A DNA stretch of 64,000 nt. Origin: an uncultured Psychrobacter sp. (lineage in GTDB: Bacteria > Pseudomonadota > Gammaproteobacteria > Pseudomonadales > Moraxellaceae). The position numbers and the translations under genes are program-made. The notes beneath the pieces were generated by a model. The model saw only the letters and a list, made by a program, of their open reading frames with translations, did no database searches and was not told the origin of the DNA. The stretch spans positions 29,819 to 93,818 of the forward strand of contig NZ_CANMAH010000012.1 of NCBI RefSeq assembly GCF_947495825.1. Direction: 5' to 3'. Positions 8,497-18,288 of this stretch are shown here, in pieces. Numbering within the stretch: the stretch's first letter is position 1; each line of letters begins with the position of its first letter.

Positions 8497-9195
8497 ATGA
8501 GTAAAAATTTTATGCAAGACAAACAACTGCTAATTTTTGATTTCGATGGCACCTTAATTGATAGTGTGCCCGATTTGGCTGATGCGACCAATGCCATGCT
8601 GACCACGCTTGGCAAAGAGACCTATCCTCTCGACACCATACGTAATTGGGTCGGTAATGGCTCAAGAATGTTGGTTGAACGCGCGTTAGTAGGGAAGATC
8701 GAAGTGTTAGAAGGTGAATTGAAGATTGATGAAGCCGATCATGCAGAGGAAGTATTTTTTGCCGTTTACAAAGATATTAGCGGTAGCAAAACCGTCGCCT
8801 ACCCAGATGTAGACAATGGACTAAAAAAGCTAAAGGCAGCAGGCTATACGTTGGCATTAGTGACCAATAAACCTGTACGTTTTGTACCGAAAATCCTGCA
8901 AACCTTTGGCTGGCAGGACTTATTTAGTGCCGTGCTCGGTGGGGATAGCTTAACTCTCAAAAAGCCGGATCCTGCGCCACTATTACACGTCTGTGAGGCC
9001 CTAAATGCTACTCCAGAACAAGCGATTATGATTGGCGACTCAAGAAACGATATATTGGCTGGACAAAAAGCCAATATGGACACCCTTGGCCTGTCTTATG
9101 GTTATAACTATGGACAAGATATTCGGGAGCTAAATCCTACTCAAGCATTTGATGATTTTGCCGCTTTGGTTGATTACCTTTTAAAAAATAAGTAA
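8497..9195 (+). CDS. gph: Phosphoglycolate phosphatase (HAD superfamily)
   Basis: Predicted to hydrolyse 2-phosphoglycolate arising from DNA repair or oxygenase side reactions. The 232-residue HAD hydrolase shows motif I DFDGTL with the nucleophile and acid Asp15 and Asp17, motif II VTNKP, motif III lysine in LKKPDP and motif IV GDSRNDILAG. The helical cap between motifs I and II fits Gph. A second ATG five codons in (8512) is equally plausible because neither has a strong ribosome site. HAD subfamilies overlap in sequence, so the substrate is inferred. Confidence 0.87.
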   Translation: MSKNFMQDKQLLIFDFDGTLIDSVPDLADATNAMLTTLGKETYPLDTIRNWVGNGSRMLVERALVGKIEVLEGELKIDEADHAEEVFFAVYKDISGSKTVAYPDVDNGLKKLKAAGYTLALVTNKPVRFVPKILQTFGWQDLFSAVLGGDSLTLKKPDPAPLLHVCEALNATPEQAIMIGDSRNDILAGQKANMDTLGLSYGYNYGQDIRELNPTQAFDDFAALVDYLLKNK

Positions 9196-9247
9196 ATAGC
9201 TCTCTTTATCCTACACTACCCTTTAAAATTGTGACGAGACCTTTGAT

Positions 9248-10957
9248 ATGATCGTACCCAGCGATATTGCCATCGCCCAAAATGCTACCTTACACCCTAT
9301 CAACGACATCGCACAAAAACTTGGTTTAACCGCCGCTAATATCGAACCATATGGACACTATAAGGCAAAAATAAATCCAGCCGATGTGTTTGCCATGCCA
9401 GCTAAAAATCAGCAGAGTAAATTAATACTGGTTACTGCTATTAACCCAACACCCGCTGGCGAAGGCAAAACCACGGTCACTATCGGTTTGGCTGATGCTA
9501 TGAACCGCATTCATAAGCAACAAAACAGCGGTGAGAGAACGGCAGTTGCTATACGTGAGCCATCCATCGGTCCCGTGTTTGGGATTAAAGGCGGCGCAGC
9601 TGGCGGTGGTTATGCACAAGTACTGCCGATGGAGGATATTAATTTACACTTTACCGGTGACTTTCATGCGATTGGGGCGGCAAATAATCTATTGGCAGCA
9701 CTATTAGACAACCATATTTATCAAGGTAACGAGCTAGATATCGATCCAAAACAAGTATTTTGGCGTCGTGCAATAGATATGAACGACCGTCAACTGCGCC
9801 ATATTATCAGCGGTATTGGCAAAACCACTGATGGCGTAATGCGTGAAGATGGTTTTGATATTACTGTCGCTTCTGAAGTCATGGCTATCTTTTGTTTGGC
9901 GACAGATTTGAATGATTTAAAACAGCGCCTAGGCAACATTCTAATAGCCTATAATAAAGCCAAACAGCCAATCTATGCTAAAGACCTCAACGCTCATGGG
10001 GCAATGGCAGTACTCCTAAAAGAAGCCATAAAACCCAACCTTGTACAAACGATTGAGGGTACGCCTGCCATCGTCCACGGTGGCCCATTTGCCAATATTG
10101 CCCACGGTTGTAGCTCCGTTATCGCAACCCGAGTTGCCATGCATTTGGCAGACTATACACTCACCGAAGCAGGCTTTGGCGCTGACCTTGGGGCGCAAAA
10201 GTTTTGTGATATTAAGTGTCGTTTATCAGGATTGACACCAGACGCAGCCGTTATCGTCGCCACCATTCGCGCATTAAAATATAACGGTGGCGTGACTAAA
10301 GACAAGCTCACCGATCAAAACTTAATCGCACTTGAGCAAGGTCTGCCCAATCTTATGAAGCATATCGAAAATATGCAAGAAGTCTATGGGCTGCCCGTAG
10401 TCGTCGCCATTAATCAGTTTGTCAGTGATACCGACGCTGAGATTGAGCTGGTGAGGCAAGCTTGCCTAGCCAAAGGCGTAAAAGTTGCGCTAACACAAGT
10501 ATGGGAGAGAGGCGGCGCTGGCGGGGAAGATTTAGCAAACACTTTGCTAAATTTTCTCAGTAATAACTGTCAAAAACCCAGCCAATTTCGTTTGGCTTAT
10601 GACAGTGACCATAGTATTGCAAAGAAGATTCGCACGATAGCACAGCGAATCTATGGAGCAGATGATATTGATATTAGCAGTCTGGCCGAGGCCAAAATAC
10701 GCCGCCTAGAAGCACTCAATCTCGATAAGTTGCCGATTTGTATCGCCAAAACCCAGTATTCACTTAGTGATAATGCCAAACTACTGGGTCGGCCTACTGG
10801 TTTTAAACTCCATGTACGTGATATTAGCATCTCTGCTGGCGCAGGCTTTATCGTGGTGATCTGTGGCCCTATTATGAAAATGCCTGGCCTGCCCAAAACC
10901 CCTTCAGCTGAACTTATCGACTTGGATAATGCTGGTAATATTATTGGGCTGTTTTAA
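9248..10957 (+). CDS. fhs: Formate--tetrahydrofolate ligase
   Basis: ATP-dependent enzyme joining formate to tetrahydrofolate to give 10-formyl-THF for purine and formyl-Met-tRNA synthesis. At 569 residues it is slightly longer than the usual 555-560. Family hallmarks are NPTPAGEGKTTVTIGL (ATP loop), GPVFGIKGGAAGGGYAQV, the GGPFANIAHGCSS loop and the C-terminal GPIMKMPGLPKTPSA. It follows gph by 52 nt and could be co-transcribed with it. It ends 12 nt before the convergent comM, with no room for a dedicated terminator. Confidence 0.96.
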   Translation: MIVPSDIAIAQNATLHPINDIAQKLGLTAANIEPYGHYKAKINPADVFAMPAKNQQSKLILVTAINPTPAGEGKTTVTIGLADAMNRIHKQQNSGERTAVAIREPSIGPVFGIKGGAAGGGYAQVLPMEDINLHFTGDFHAIGAANNLLAALLDNHIYQGNELDIDPKQVFWRRAIDMNDRQLRHIISGIGKTTDGVMREDGFDITVASEVMAIFCLATDLNDLKQRLGNILIAYNKAKQPIYAKDLNAHGAMAVLLKEAIKPNLVQTIEGTPAIVHGGPFANIAHGCSSVIATRVAMHLADYTLTEAGFGADLGAQKFCDIKCRLSGLTPDAAVIVATIRALKYNGGVTKDKLTDQNLIALEQGLPNLMKHIENMQEVYGLPVVVAINQFVSDTDAEIELVRQACLAKGVKVALTQVWERGGAGGEDLANTLLNFLSNNCQKPSQFRLAYDSDHSIAKKIRTIAQRIYGADDIDISSLAEAKIRRLEALNLDKLPICIAKTQYSLSDNAKLLGRPTGFKLHVRDISISAGAGFIVVICGPIMKMPGLPKTPSAELIDLDNAGNIIGLF

Positions 10958-10969
10958 CTGAAACATAAA

Positions 10970-12538
10970 TCACTTACCACGATAGCTTAGTGCCTCAGAT
11001 ACGTGAGCACTGGTAATATCAATACTATCGGCAAGATCGGCAATGGTACGCGCGACCCGCAATACCCGATGATAGCCACGAGCAGATAGATTTAAGCGTT
11101 GCTGCGCCATCTGTAATAGCTGCTGCTCGCCCTCTCCTAGCTGGATGTATTTATCAATCTCGCTAGGGCTCAGCTCATTATTTACTTTTTGCTGCCGCTG
11201 TAATTGCTGCTTATGCGCAGCTACTACTCGCGTGCGTACTTGTTCGGAGGCTTCGCCAGCCTGAGCGTTTTGCAAGTCTGCAATCGGTAACGCTGGCACG
11301 GTAATATGTAGATCGATCCTATCTAGTAGCGGGCCTGATAGTTTGTCTTGATAGCGTTTAATCTGTTCAGGTCGACAACGACAACGGCCTGTTCCATCAC
11401 CATCGTAACCGCATGGACAAGGGTTCATCGCCGCCACCAATTGAAAGTTTGCCGGAAAGGTCATTTGTGAGTTGGCACGGCTAATGGTGATTTGCTTGGC
11501 TTCTAGCGGCTGGCGCAATACTTCTAACACGGTACGATCAAATTCTGGTAATTCATCAAGGAATAATACACCTTTATTGGCAAGCGTAATCTCACCAGGT
11601 TTGGGACGCGAACCTCCGCCGACCAACGCTACCGCTGATATGGTGTGATGCACTTGTCTAAACGGCCGTGTACCATAATCGTAGTCACTGTCTGCAACTG
11701 AATAGGTACTCGCCACTTCTAGCGCATCTTCATCACTCAAATCAGGCATGATAGTCGGCAGCCGTGATGCCATCAACGTCTTACCTGAGCCAGGTGGCCC
11801 TGTAAATAACAGCGAGTGACCACCAGCCGCGGCAATCTCTAGCGCGCGCCGAGCATGATGCTGACCTTTGACATCCGCCAAGTCTACCGAATAGCCAATG
11901 TGCTGCTGTGCCAGACTGGACTGGACCACCTCTAAACGCCTATCTGTAGCACTGGGGTCTGTTAGCGATTGCAGATGATCACAGACAGCCTTTAAGTTTT
12001 GGGCGGCCAATATCGTGACACCATCGACACGGCTAGCCTCAGCTCCATTATCCATCGGTACTATTAACTCTACGGTTTGTGGCTCTTGCCGTTGTCCATT
12101 CAGTGGTAGCTCATTACTTTTTGACGATTTTAAGGCCAACGCTTCCGCTTTTATTGCGCGTGCTACTGCTAAGCTGCCTGTCACCTGCCGAAGCTCCCCA
12201 TTGAGCGCAAGCTCGCCGATAAACTCAAACCCTGTCAGTGACGCTGGATCAATTTGATCACTGGCAGCCAAGATACCGATGGCAATCGGTAAATCTAGCC
12301 TAGCACCTTCTTTTGGTAGGTCTGCTGGGGCAAGATTAATAGTTAAACGGCGATTGGGAAATTGAAAGCCTGAATTTAGAATGGCAGAGCGCACTCTATC
12401 TTTACTCTCGCGTACAGCGGCTTCTGGCAAACCTACGATAGTCAATGCTGGCAGGCCTTGTGACAAATGCACTTCAATGATGACCTTGGGGGCATGTAAG
12501 CCCACGACCGAACGGGTATAGACTTGGGAAAATGACAT
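10970..12538 (-). CDS. comM: ComM/YifB family AAA+ helicase (Mg-chelatase-like)
   Basis: Hexameric AAA+ motor that promotes branch migration during natural transformation in relatives such as Vibrio and Acinetobacter. The 522-residue protein has an N-terminal Lon-protease-like domain (to about 180), Walker A GPPGSGKT at 247-254, Walker B in FLDELPEF, and the cysteine-rich NPCPCGYDGDGTGRCRC near the centre of the ATPase. The C-terminal Mg-chelatase-like helices include YHRVLRVARTIADL. Together with dprA elsewhere in the window it hints at transformation competence. Confidence 0.94.
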   Translation of the reverse strand: MSFSQVYTRSVVGLHAPKVIIEVHLSQGLPALTIVGLPEAAVRESKDRVRSAILNSGFQFPNRRLTINLAPADLPKEGARLDLPIAIGILAASDQIDPASLTGFEFIGELALNGELRQVTGSLAVARAIKAEALALKSSKSNELPLNGQRQEPQTVELIVPMDNGAEASRVDGVTILAAQNLKAVCDHLQSLTDPSATDRRLEVVQSSLAQQHIGYSVDLADVKGQHHARRALEIAAAGGHSLLFTGPPGSGKTLMASRLPTIMPDLSDEDALEVASTYSVADSDYDYGTRPFRQVHHTISAVALVGGGSRPKPGEITLANKGVLFLDELPEFDRTVLEVLRQPLEAKQITISRANSQMTFPANFQLVAAMNPCPCGYDGDGTGRCRCRPEQIKRYQDKLSGPLLDRIDLHITVPALPIADLQNAQAGEASEQVRTRVVAAHKQQLQRQQKVNNELSPSEIDKYIQLGEGEQQLLQMAQQRLNLSARGYHRVLRVARTIADLADSIDITSAHVSEALSYRGK

Positions 12539-12848
12539 CGGCGTTTCCTAATAGAGGGAATATTGATAATAAAGTATTATTAATCAACGCGCAAATGTTG
12601 TGTTTTATCATTATTATAGATAACCAATACTGGTATATACAACCAATACTGTTATATGATGAACAGATGCTCTTATACTTGGTTTTGTCTGATTGGTACA
12701 AGACATCTATCAACAGTAAAGAGTATTGGCAATAAAAGGATTTTATTGATCATATAAAGCTCGTTGATGGCTTTTTTCTGAAATTTTGTACTAAAGCTTG
12801 TTACTGAGACTTTATATTAAGGTTTTCTACTAGACCCGTTAACCATGG
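12539..12848. other. Gene-free divergent intergenic region
   Basis: An AT-rich 310-bp gap between the divergent comM and acylase genes. It contains a tandem-like CCAATACTGGTATA / CCAATACTGTTATA pair near 12619-12655 and presumably both promoters. I see no RNA gene or supported reading frame. Confidence 0.5.
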
Positions 12849-15311
12849 ATGGATAAGCTTATGAGCAATGATGTGTTCAATCAGCGTACGCCCAAGCTTG
12901 CGCTACTTGCAGTGGTCATCTCTCTTGCACTGTCTGGTTGTTTTAAAGACAATGACAATGATTCAGTCAACTCTCAACTTACTTACTCAGCCGATATTCA
13001 GCGAACTGAATTTGGTATTCCCCACATCACTGCCAAAGACTATAAAGGCTTAGGTTACGGGGTCGGCTATGCTTTTGCAGAAGACAATATTTGCTCACTG
13101 GCGCGTGAGATCGTCGTGGCTAGTGGTCAAAGCATGCGGTATCTAGGTGAAGAAGGTGATATAGCAAGCGATGTTTTTTATACTTGGTACAATGCTTCAG
13201 ATAGGCGTGCCAACTTTTTGGCTGCGCAAGACCCAGAGGTTATCGACGCAGTGACTGGTTATGCCGCTGGCTATAGCCGTTATCTACGCGATACGGGTAT
13301 AGACAATATCGACCCTGACTGTGCTGGTGCAGAATGGGTGCGTGAGATCACAATCGATGATCTAGTAGCGCTCTATGGCAAAGCCAACTTACGAGGTGGA
13401 TTGTCTAACTTCGTGGGTCCAATCGTAGCAGCAGCGCCTCCTGATCCAAATACAGTGATGAGCAGTAGCAGAATGCGTACTGTCAGTCCAGAGTCTGACG
13501 TTGAGTTCGATACGTCTACGATCAATGCGATGAAAGGCGGCAGTAATGCTTATGCATTTGGTAGTGAGGTCACCGGTACAGACAGTGGTATCTTGTATGG
13601 CAACCCACACGAGCCTTGGGAAGGGGTGCAACGTTTTTATGAGTTTCATTTAACCATGCCAGGCAAGCTTGATGTGATGGGGGCCGCTCAACAAGGACAA
13701 CCGTTCATCAATATTGGTTTCAATAAAGATGTGGCTTGGAGTCATACTGTCTCTACCGCCAAACGCTTTACCCTTTATCAGCTCAGTTTGGTAAATGGCA
13801 ACCCAATGAAGTACCACTATCAAAACAGTGACGGTGTGTTTGAGCAGCGTGATATCGAGCAAGTCGATGTGGCCATTCAGTTGCCTGACGATCAGACATT
13901 GGTACGTCCTATCTATTTATCACATTATGGACCGATGCTAGCTGTGAACTTACTGAACGACAAACTGCCAGCATGGGGCGCAAACAACCTAGCTTTTACC
14001 ATTCGTGATGCAGCTTCTGAGAATCCGCGTGCACTAAATCAATGGCGTAGTATGAACCAAGCGAGTAGCGTGGAAGACCTAAAGGATAGAATGCAGGACA
14101 CACTAGGTCTTGGGTTTGTCAATACCATCGCCACTGACCGCCATGGCAAGGCATTATATGCAGATATATCGACCGTACCGCATGTCACTAAAGATAAGCT
14201 AGAGGCCTGTAGCAGTGCTAATTTTGGCCCAGTCCTTGGTGCTCTGATTGCAGCAGACTTACCAGCTCTTAATGGTAGCACAGCCGCTTGCGAATGGGGC
14301 AATGATGCCGACTCGCCGCAGGCAGGTATTTTTGGACGCTCAAACCTACCTTATTTGATTCGTGATGACTACGTTGCCAACTCAAACGATAGCTACTGGC
14401 TCAGCAATCCTGAGCAGCCATTGACAGGGTTTTCACCACTCCTACGTCGCCGCCTAGCTCCATTCTTAGGTGCCAACGCGGTAGATGGCGTACCACTGCT
14501 GCTGCGCTCTCGTATGGGTCTGACACAGATATTAGATCGCCTTGACAATTCAGACGGTCTAGGCGGCAATACCTTTACCTTAGATAATATGCAAGACGTC
14601 GTCTATGGTAATCGCAGCTATGCAGCTGAGCTGGTGCTTGATGATGTATTGGCAGATTGTACAGCCAACCCAGTACTGCCACTGTCCAATGGAAGTACCA
14701 TCAACGGCACAGAAGCTTGTACTATCCTAAGCAGCTGGGATCGCCGTGACAATCTTGATAGTAAAGGCGCTCATGTGTTTAGAGAGTTTTGGCGTAACGT
14801 CAACTTCGATGAAACCACTGATGATGCATTTAGGGTAAAATTTGATATTAACGACCCTATCAATACCCCTCGTGGCCTTATTATTGATGAAAATACACGT
14901 ACAGCATTGGGAAATGCTATTGTCTTTTTCAATGACAAAAACATAGCCCTTGATGCATCATTGGCAGATTTACAATATGTCATCGACGCTGGTAATAACG
15001 GTGAAAAGATTCCTATGCATGGTGGACCTGGCCGTGAAGGCATATTCAATGTCGCAAGCTCAAGCCAAAACGACGATGGCACATATGGGCCAATCACTCA
15101 TGGTCCTACGTACATGCAGACAGTTACCTTTGATGATAAAGGGCCAGTCGTAGAAGCGTTACTAGCTTATTCACAAGCTTCAGATAGCACGCGACCTTAT
15201 CACCGTGATCAAACACGTTGCTACTCAAACAAAGATTGGATTCGTTTGCCTTTTAGCGCTAGTGAAATCTCCACTCAAGCGGTTGGTAATAAGATTCAAT
15301 TAAGAGAATAA
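12849..15311 (+). CDS. Penicillin acylase family lipoprotein (AHL/lactam acylase-like)
   Basis: Ntn-hydrolase precursor of the penicillin G / acyl-homoserine-lactone acylase family, predicted to hydrolyse amide bonds between acyl chains and an amine. The N-terminal signal ends in the lipobox LALSGC, so it should be lipid-anchored in the envelope. The alpha-chain opening RTEFGIPHITAKDYKGLGYGVGYA is split here over the family's usual first strand. The autocatalytic serine is Ser232 in KGGSNAYAFGS, which becomes the new N-terminus of the beta chain. At 820 residues it is family-sized. An ATG at 12861 with better ribosome spacing is an alternative start. It stands alone, with its own terminator. 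Substrate cannot be read from the sequence. Confidence 0.88.
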   Translation: MDKLMSNDVFNQRTPKLALLAVVISLALSGCFKDNDNDSVNSQLTYSADIQRTEFGIPHITAKDYKGLGYGVGYAFAEDNICSLAREIVVASGQSMRYLGEEGDIASDVFYTWYNASDRRANFLAAQDPEVIDAVTGYAAGYSRYLRDTGIDNIDPDCAGAEWVREITIDDLVALYGKANLRGGLSNFVGPIVAAAPPDPNTVMSSSRMRTVSPESDVEFDTSTINAMKGGSNAYAFGSEVTGTDSGILYGNPHEPWEGVQRFYEFHLTMPGKLDVMGAAQQGQPFINIGFNKDVAWSHTVSTAKRFTLYQLSLVNGNPMKYHYQNSDGVFEQRDIEQVDVAIQLPDDQTLVRPIYLSHYGPMLAVNLLNDKLPAWGANNLAFTIRDAASENPRALNQWRSMNQASSVEDLKDRMQDTLGLGFVNTIATDRHGKALYADISTVPHVTKDKLEACSSANFGPVLGALIAADLPALNGSTAACEWGNDADSPQAGIFGRSNLPYLIRDDYVANSNDSYWLSNPEQPLTGFSPLLRRRLAPFLGANAVDGVPLLLRSRMGLTQILDRLDNSDGLGGNTFTLDNMQDVVYGNRSYAAELVLDDVLADCTANPVLPLSNGSTINGTEACTILSSWDRRDNLDSKGAHVFREFWRNVNFDETTDDAFRVKFDINDPINTPRGLIIDENTRTALGNAIVFFNDKNIALDASLADLQYVIDAGNNGEKIPMHGGPGREGIFNVASSSQNDDGTYGPITHGPTYMQTVTFDDKGPVVEALLAYSQASDSTRPYHRDQTRCYSNKDWIRLPFSASEISTQAVGNKIQLRE

Positions 15312-15352
15312 TCCTTAGATAAATTGAAGTAAGTATTGATAAAGACATACAT

Positions 15353-15384
15353 AAGACCTCAGATAAATGCTGGGGTCTTTTTTA
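15353..15384 (+). terminator. Terminator after acylase gene
   Basis: AAGACCTCAG pairs with CTGGGGTCTT around a short loop and is followed by TTTTT. Confidence 0.8.
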
Positions 15385-15451
15385 TTAAACAAAATAGGCA
15401 ACCTTTAGGTGATTAAAAAACTTAACGAGTCCCCACTATGAGTAAGGACTT

Positions 15452-15459
15452 GTTATACT
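15452..15459 (+). promoter_or_regulatory. Candidate -10 element of hemN
   Basis: GTTATACT preceded by TT gives the same extended -10-like string as upstream of avtA. It lies about 140 nt before hemN. No FNR palindrome (TTGATnnnnATCAA) is visible in this gap. Confidence 0.3.
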
Positions 15460-15599
15460 AACGTCTGTCTATTTATATGCAAACGTTGCGATAAATAACT
15501 ACCATCTTAACTGTCGTCAAACTTGCATAAAATAGGTACATAGTTAGCGGTTAACCATGTAACAGCCAGCAATATTATGGTCAAAACGAGGAGTGTCGC

Positions 15600-17141
15600 A
15601 TGACGGACTATTCAAAACAAAACACCCAGCAGCCTTACAACCGCGCTGAAGAGCAGCCAACGACCACACGCCCTGTCATGCAACCTGACAACCCGTATGC
15701 CAGTACGCGCGGTAGTATTACTAGTAAACAGCTACCAACATTCGATGAAGCGATGATCTATAAATACAATCGCTCAGGGCCGCGTTATACCTCTTACCCG
15801 ACCGCGTTAGAGTTCACGCCAATCCCAGAGAATCTTGAGACAAAAATCCTGCAAAACCGTGAAGCCTGTGCCCCTCTATCTTTGTATTTTCATATTCCAT
15901 TTTGTCGCCATCTTTGCTATTACTGCGCTTGTAATAAAATTATCACCAAAAAAAACAGCGACTCAGGCGACTACTTGCAGTATTTGATGGCTGAAATCAA
16001 ACATAAACGTCGCTTATTATCTGCGCCAGATGATGGCAGCAAGCCACTTGTCAAACAGTTGCACCTAGGCGGCGGTACGCCAACGTTTTTACGTGACGAA
16101 GAAATAATACAGCTGTGGGAGTTTTTGCAGACCCAGTTTGAGTTTTTGCCTGAAGACGAGGGCGATTACTCTATTGAGATTGATCCACGTGAGTTAAGTG
16201 ACGACACCTTAAAAGTATTGCGCAACCTTGGCTTTAATCGCATAAGCCTTGGCGTCCAAGATTTAGATGAGGCCGTACAAATCGCAGTCAATCGCGTGCA
16301 TTCAGCAGAATTGATTGCAAATGTGCTAAATGAGGCGCGTGAATTGGGCTTTCACTCTATCAATATTGATCTGATCTATGGCTTGCCGCATCAAACCCCT
16401 GAGACTTTCGAGAAAACTGTCCACCGTATTATTGAGATGGCACCCGATCGTTTATCGGTGTTTAATTACGCGCATCTGCCAGAGCGCTTTAAGGCCCAGC
16501 GTCAAATTAAAGATGAAGACCTACCAGAGCCAGCGACTAAGCTCACTATGCTTGGTAATACCATCAATACACTCACCGAGGCTGGCTATCAATATATTGG
16601 TATTGACCACTTTGCCAAGCCTAATGACGAGCTGGCTGTTGCACAGCGCGAGGGCAAATTGCATCGTAACTTCCAAGGGTACACCATTATGGGCGACTGC
16701 GATTTATTAGGTTTTGGTGTCTCATCGATCAGTCAAATTGCCAATGCCAATACCCGCTATATCCTACAAAACGACACGGATCTTCAATCCTATCAAGACA
16801 ATATTAATGCTGCAAAAAGCGACCCGACTGTCATGCCTGCGGTAAAATATATCAAGACTTCTATCAAAGATCGCTTGCGTGAATATGTCATTATGAACCT
16901 GCTCTGTCATGACTATATCGACTTTAAAGATGTCAATCAGAAGTTCGGTATTGATGCGATTACTTATTTTATTGATGAGATTAGACAATTAGGCGAGATG
17001 CAAAAAGATAGGCTCGTCGATATGGACGCTGCTGGTATTCGTGTCTTACCAAAAGGCCGCTTACTTGGCCGCAACGTGGCGATGGTGTTTGATGAATATC
17101 TTGAGACAAAACATAAAGATCGCTTTTCAAAAGTCATCTAG
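15600..17141 (+). CDS. hemN: Oxygen-independent coproporphyrinogen III oxidase
   Basis: Radical SAM enzyme that decarboxylates coproporphyrinogen III to protoporphyrinogen IX without oxygen, in haem synthesis. The 4Fe-4S cysteines are Cys102, Cys106 and Cys109 in FCRHLCYYCACNK, with the HemN-specific extra Cys111. GGGTPTFL follows, as does the HemN-type DLIYGLPHQTPETF. The 513-residue length exceeds the usual 455 because of a polar, Gln/Thr-rich N-terminal tail of about 50 residues. GAGGAG precedes the ATG strongly, which supports that long start. The HemN C-terminal domain is present, so it is not HemW. Confidence 0.93.
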   Translation: MTDYSKQNTQQPYNRAEEQPTTTRPVMQPDNPYASTRGSITSKQLPTFDEAMIYKYNRSGPRYTSYPTALEFTPIPENLETKILQNREACAPLSLYFHIPFCRHLCYYCACNKIITKKNSDSGDYLQYLMAEIKHKRRLLSAPDDGSKPLVKQLHLGGGTPTFLRDEEIIQLWEFLQTQFEFLPEDEGDYSIEIDPRELSDDTLKVLRNLGFNRISLGVQDLDEAVQIAVNRVHSAELIANVLNEARELGFHSINIDLIYGLPHQTPETFEKTVHRIIEMAPDRLSVFNYAHLPERFKAQRQIKDEDLPEPATKLTMLGNTINTLTEAGYQYIGIDHFAKPNDELAVAQREGKLHRNFQGYTIMGDCDLLGFGVSSISQIANANTRYILQNDTDLQSYQDNINAAKSDPTVMPAVKYIKTSIKDRLREYVIMNLLCHDYIDFKDVNQKFGIDAITYFIDEIRQLGEMQKDRLVDMDAAGIRVLPKGRLLGRNVAMVFDEYLETKHKDRFSKVI

Positions 17142-17173
17142 GCTCATGAGACATTGGGGCAATTATTAGTTAT

Positions 17174-17203
17174 AAAAAAAAGACCTCACTTGAGGTCTTT
17201 TTA
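17174..17203. terminator. Bidirectional terminator, hemN and SPFH gene
   Basis: AAAGACCTCA / TGAGGTCTTT is a near-perfect short-loop hairpin flanked by A and T tracts. It fits termination of both convergent genes. Confidence 0.88.
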
Positions 17204-17242
17204 TGATGTTAGAGTTTCTGCGCAGGTAGAGTCTTTGTACAG

Positions 17243-18124
17243 TTAAACCTTTAACTTATCACCGACCATACCTTTTACTGTATTCAAAATATCAGCTGGT
17301 AATACCACCATTTTTGAGTTGTCAGACTCAGCCAGCTGACGAATCGACTTGATATACTGCTCGCCAAGTAAGTAGACGATGGGCATCTCTTCGTCCCCCA
17401 TCGCAGCAGTAATAAGGCGAATGGACTCCTCTGAACCCTTAGCAAGTACCACTTGCGCTTCTGCATCACGGCGTGACGCTTCTAGACGGCCATCGGCTTC
17501 TAAGATAGCTGCTTGCTTTTGACCATCAGCACGGGTCACTGTTGCACGGCGTAGACGCTCTGCCGCTGCTTGCTCTTCCATTGATGCTTGCATGGTCGAG
17601 GAGGGATTGATGTCTTGGATCTCAACTGTCTTGAGGGTAATACCCCAGTCGGCAATGTCTTCTGAGATCGCTTGCTTGAGTAGTGCTTTGATCTCATCGC
17701 GACTAGATAACGCATTATCTAAATCCATCTCACCAATGATCGAACGCAAGGAAGTCTGTACCAAGTTACGGATACCATGCTCATAATCTTCGATACCGTA
17801 GACTGCCTTGTCTGGACGCATGATATTGATATAGGCCACCGCATTGGCGATGATGACCACGTTATCGCGAGTAATGACTTCTTGTGAGGGAATATCGAGC
17901 ACAATGTCTTTGGTCGTAACTTTATAAGCAATCCTGTCCACAAAGGGAATAATGACACTAAAGCCAGGCTCTAGCGTTTGCTGGTATTTACCCAAACGCT
18001 GCACCACCCATTTGTACCCCTGCGGTACGATACACACGCTTTTAAAAACGGTAAAAATGACTAGGGCAATCAATACCACCATCACAATACTAAGCCCATT
18101 CATACTATTTATGATGTTATTCAT
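17243..18124 (-). CDS. SPFH/band 7 membrane protein (QmcA-like)
   Basis: Member of the stomatin/prohibitin/flotillin group that forms membrane microdomain scaffolds and often regulates membrane proteases. The 293-residue protein has one N-terminal membrane segment (about 12-30). The SPFH domain begins at CIVPQGYKWVVQRLGKYQQTLEPG and continues through a helix rich in Ala, Glu and Arg (EEQAAAERLRRATVTRADGQ). GGAGAG precedes the ATG. It lies 164 nt downstream of the nfeD-like gene, a very common pairing in which NfeD and SPFH proteins act together. Confidence 0.9.
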   Translation of the reverse strand: MNNIINSMNGLSIVMVVLIALVIFTVFKSVCIVPQGYKWVVQRLGKYQQTLEPGFSVIIPFVDRIAYKVTTKDIVLDIPSQEVITRDNVVIIANAVAYINIMRPDKAVYGIEDYEHGIRNLVQTSLRSIIGEMDLDNALSSRDEIKALLKQAISEDIADWGITLKTVEIQDINPSSTMQASMEEQAAAERLRRATVTRADGQKQAAILEADGRLEASRRDAEAQVVLAKGSEESIRLITAAMGDEEMPIVYLLGEQYIKSIRQLAESDNSKMVVLPADILNTVKGMVGDKLKV

Positions 18125-18288
18125 AACGCTCTCCTTGAACCATTGCTATAAATGGAGCAGCAACGTCCTATTTATTTAATATTTACAACTCCGATGTATC
18201 GTATGGTATGGCAAGTAATGACTATGATAAAAAGGAGATAATATTCTATGCTACTAATTAAATGTGAATAATCAAACCGTCCGATAAA

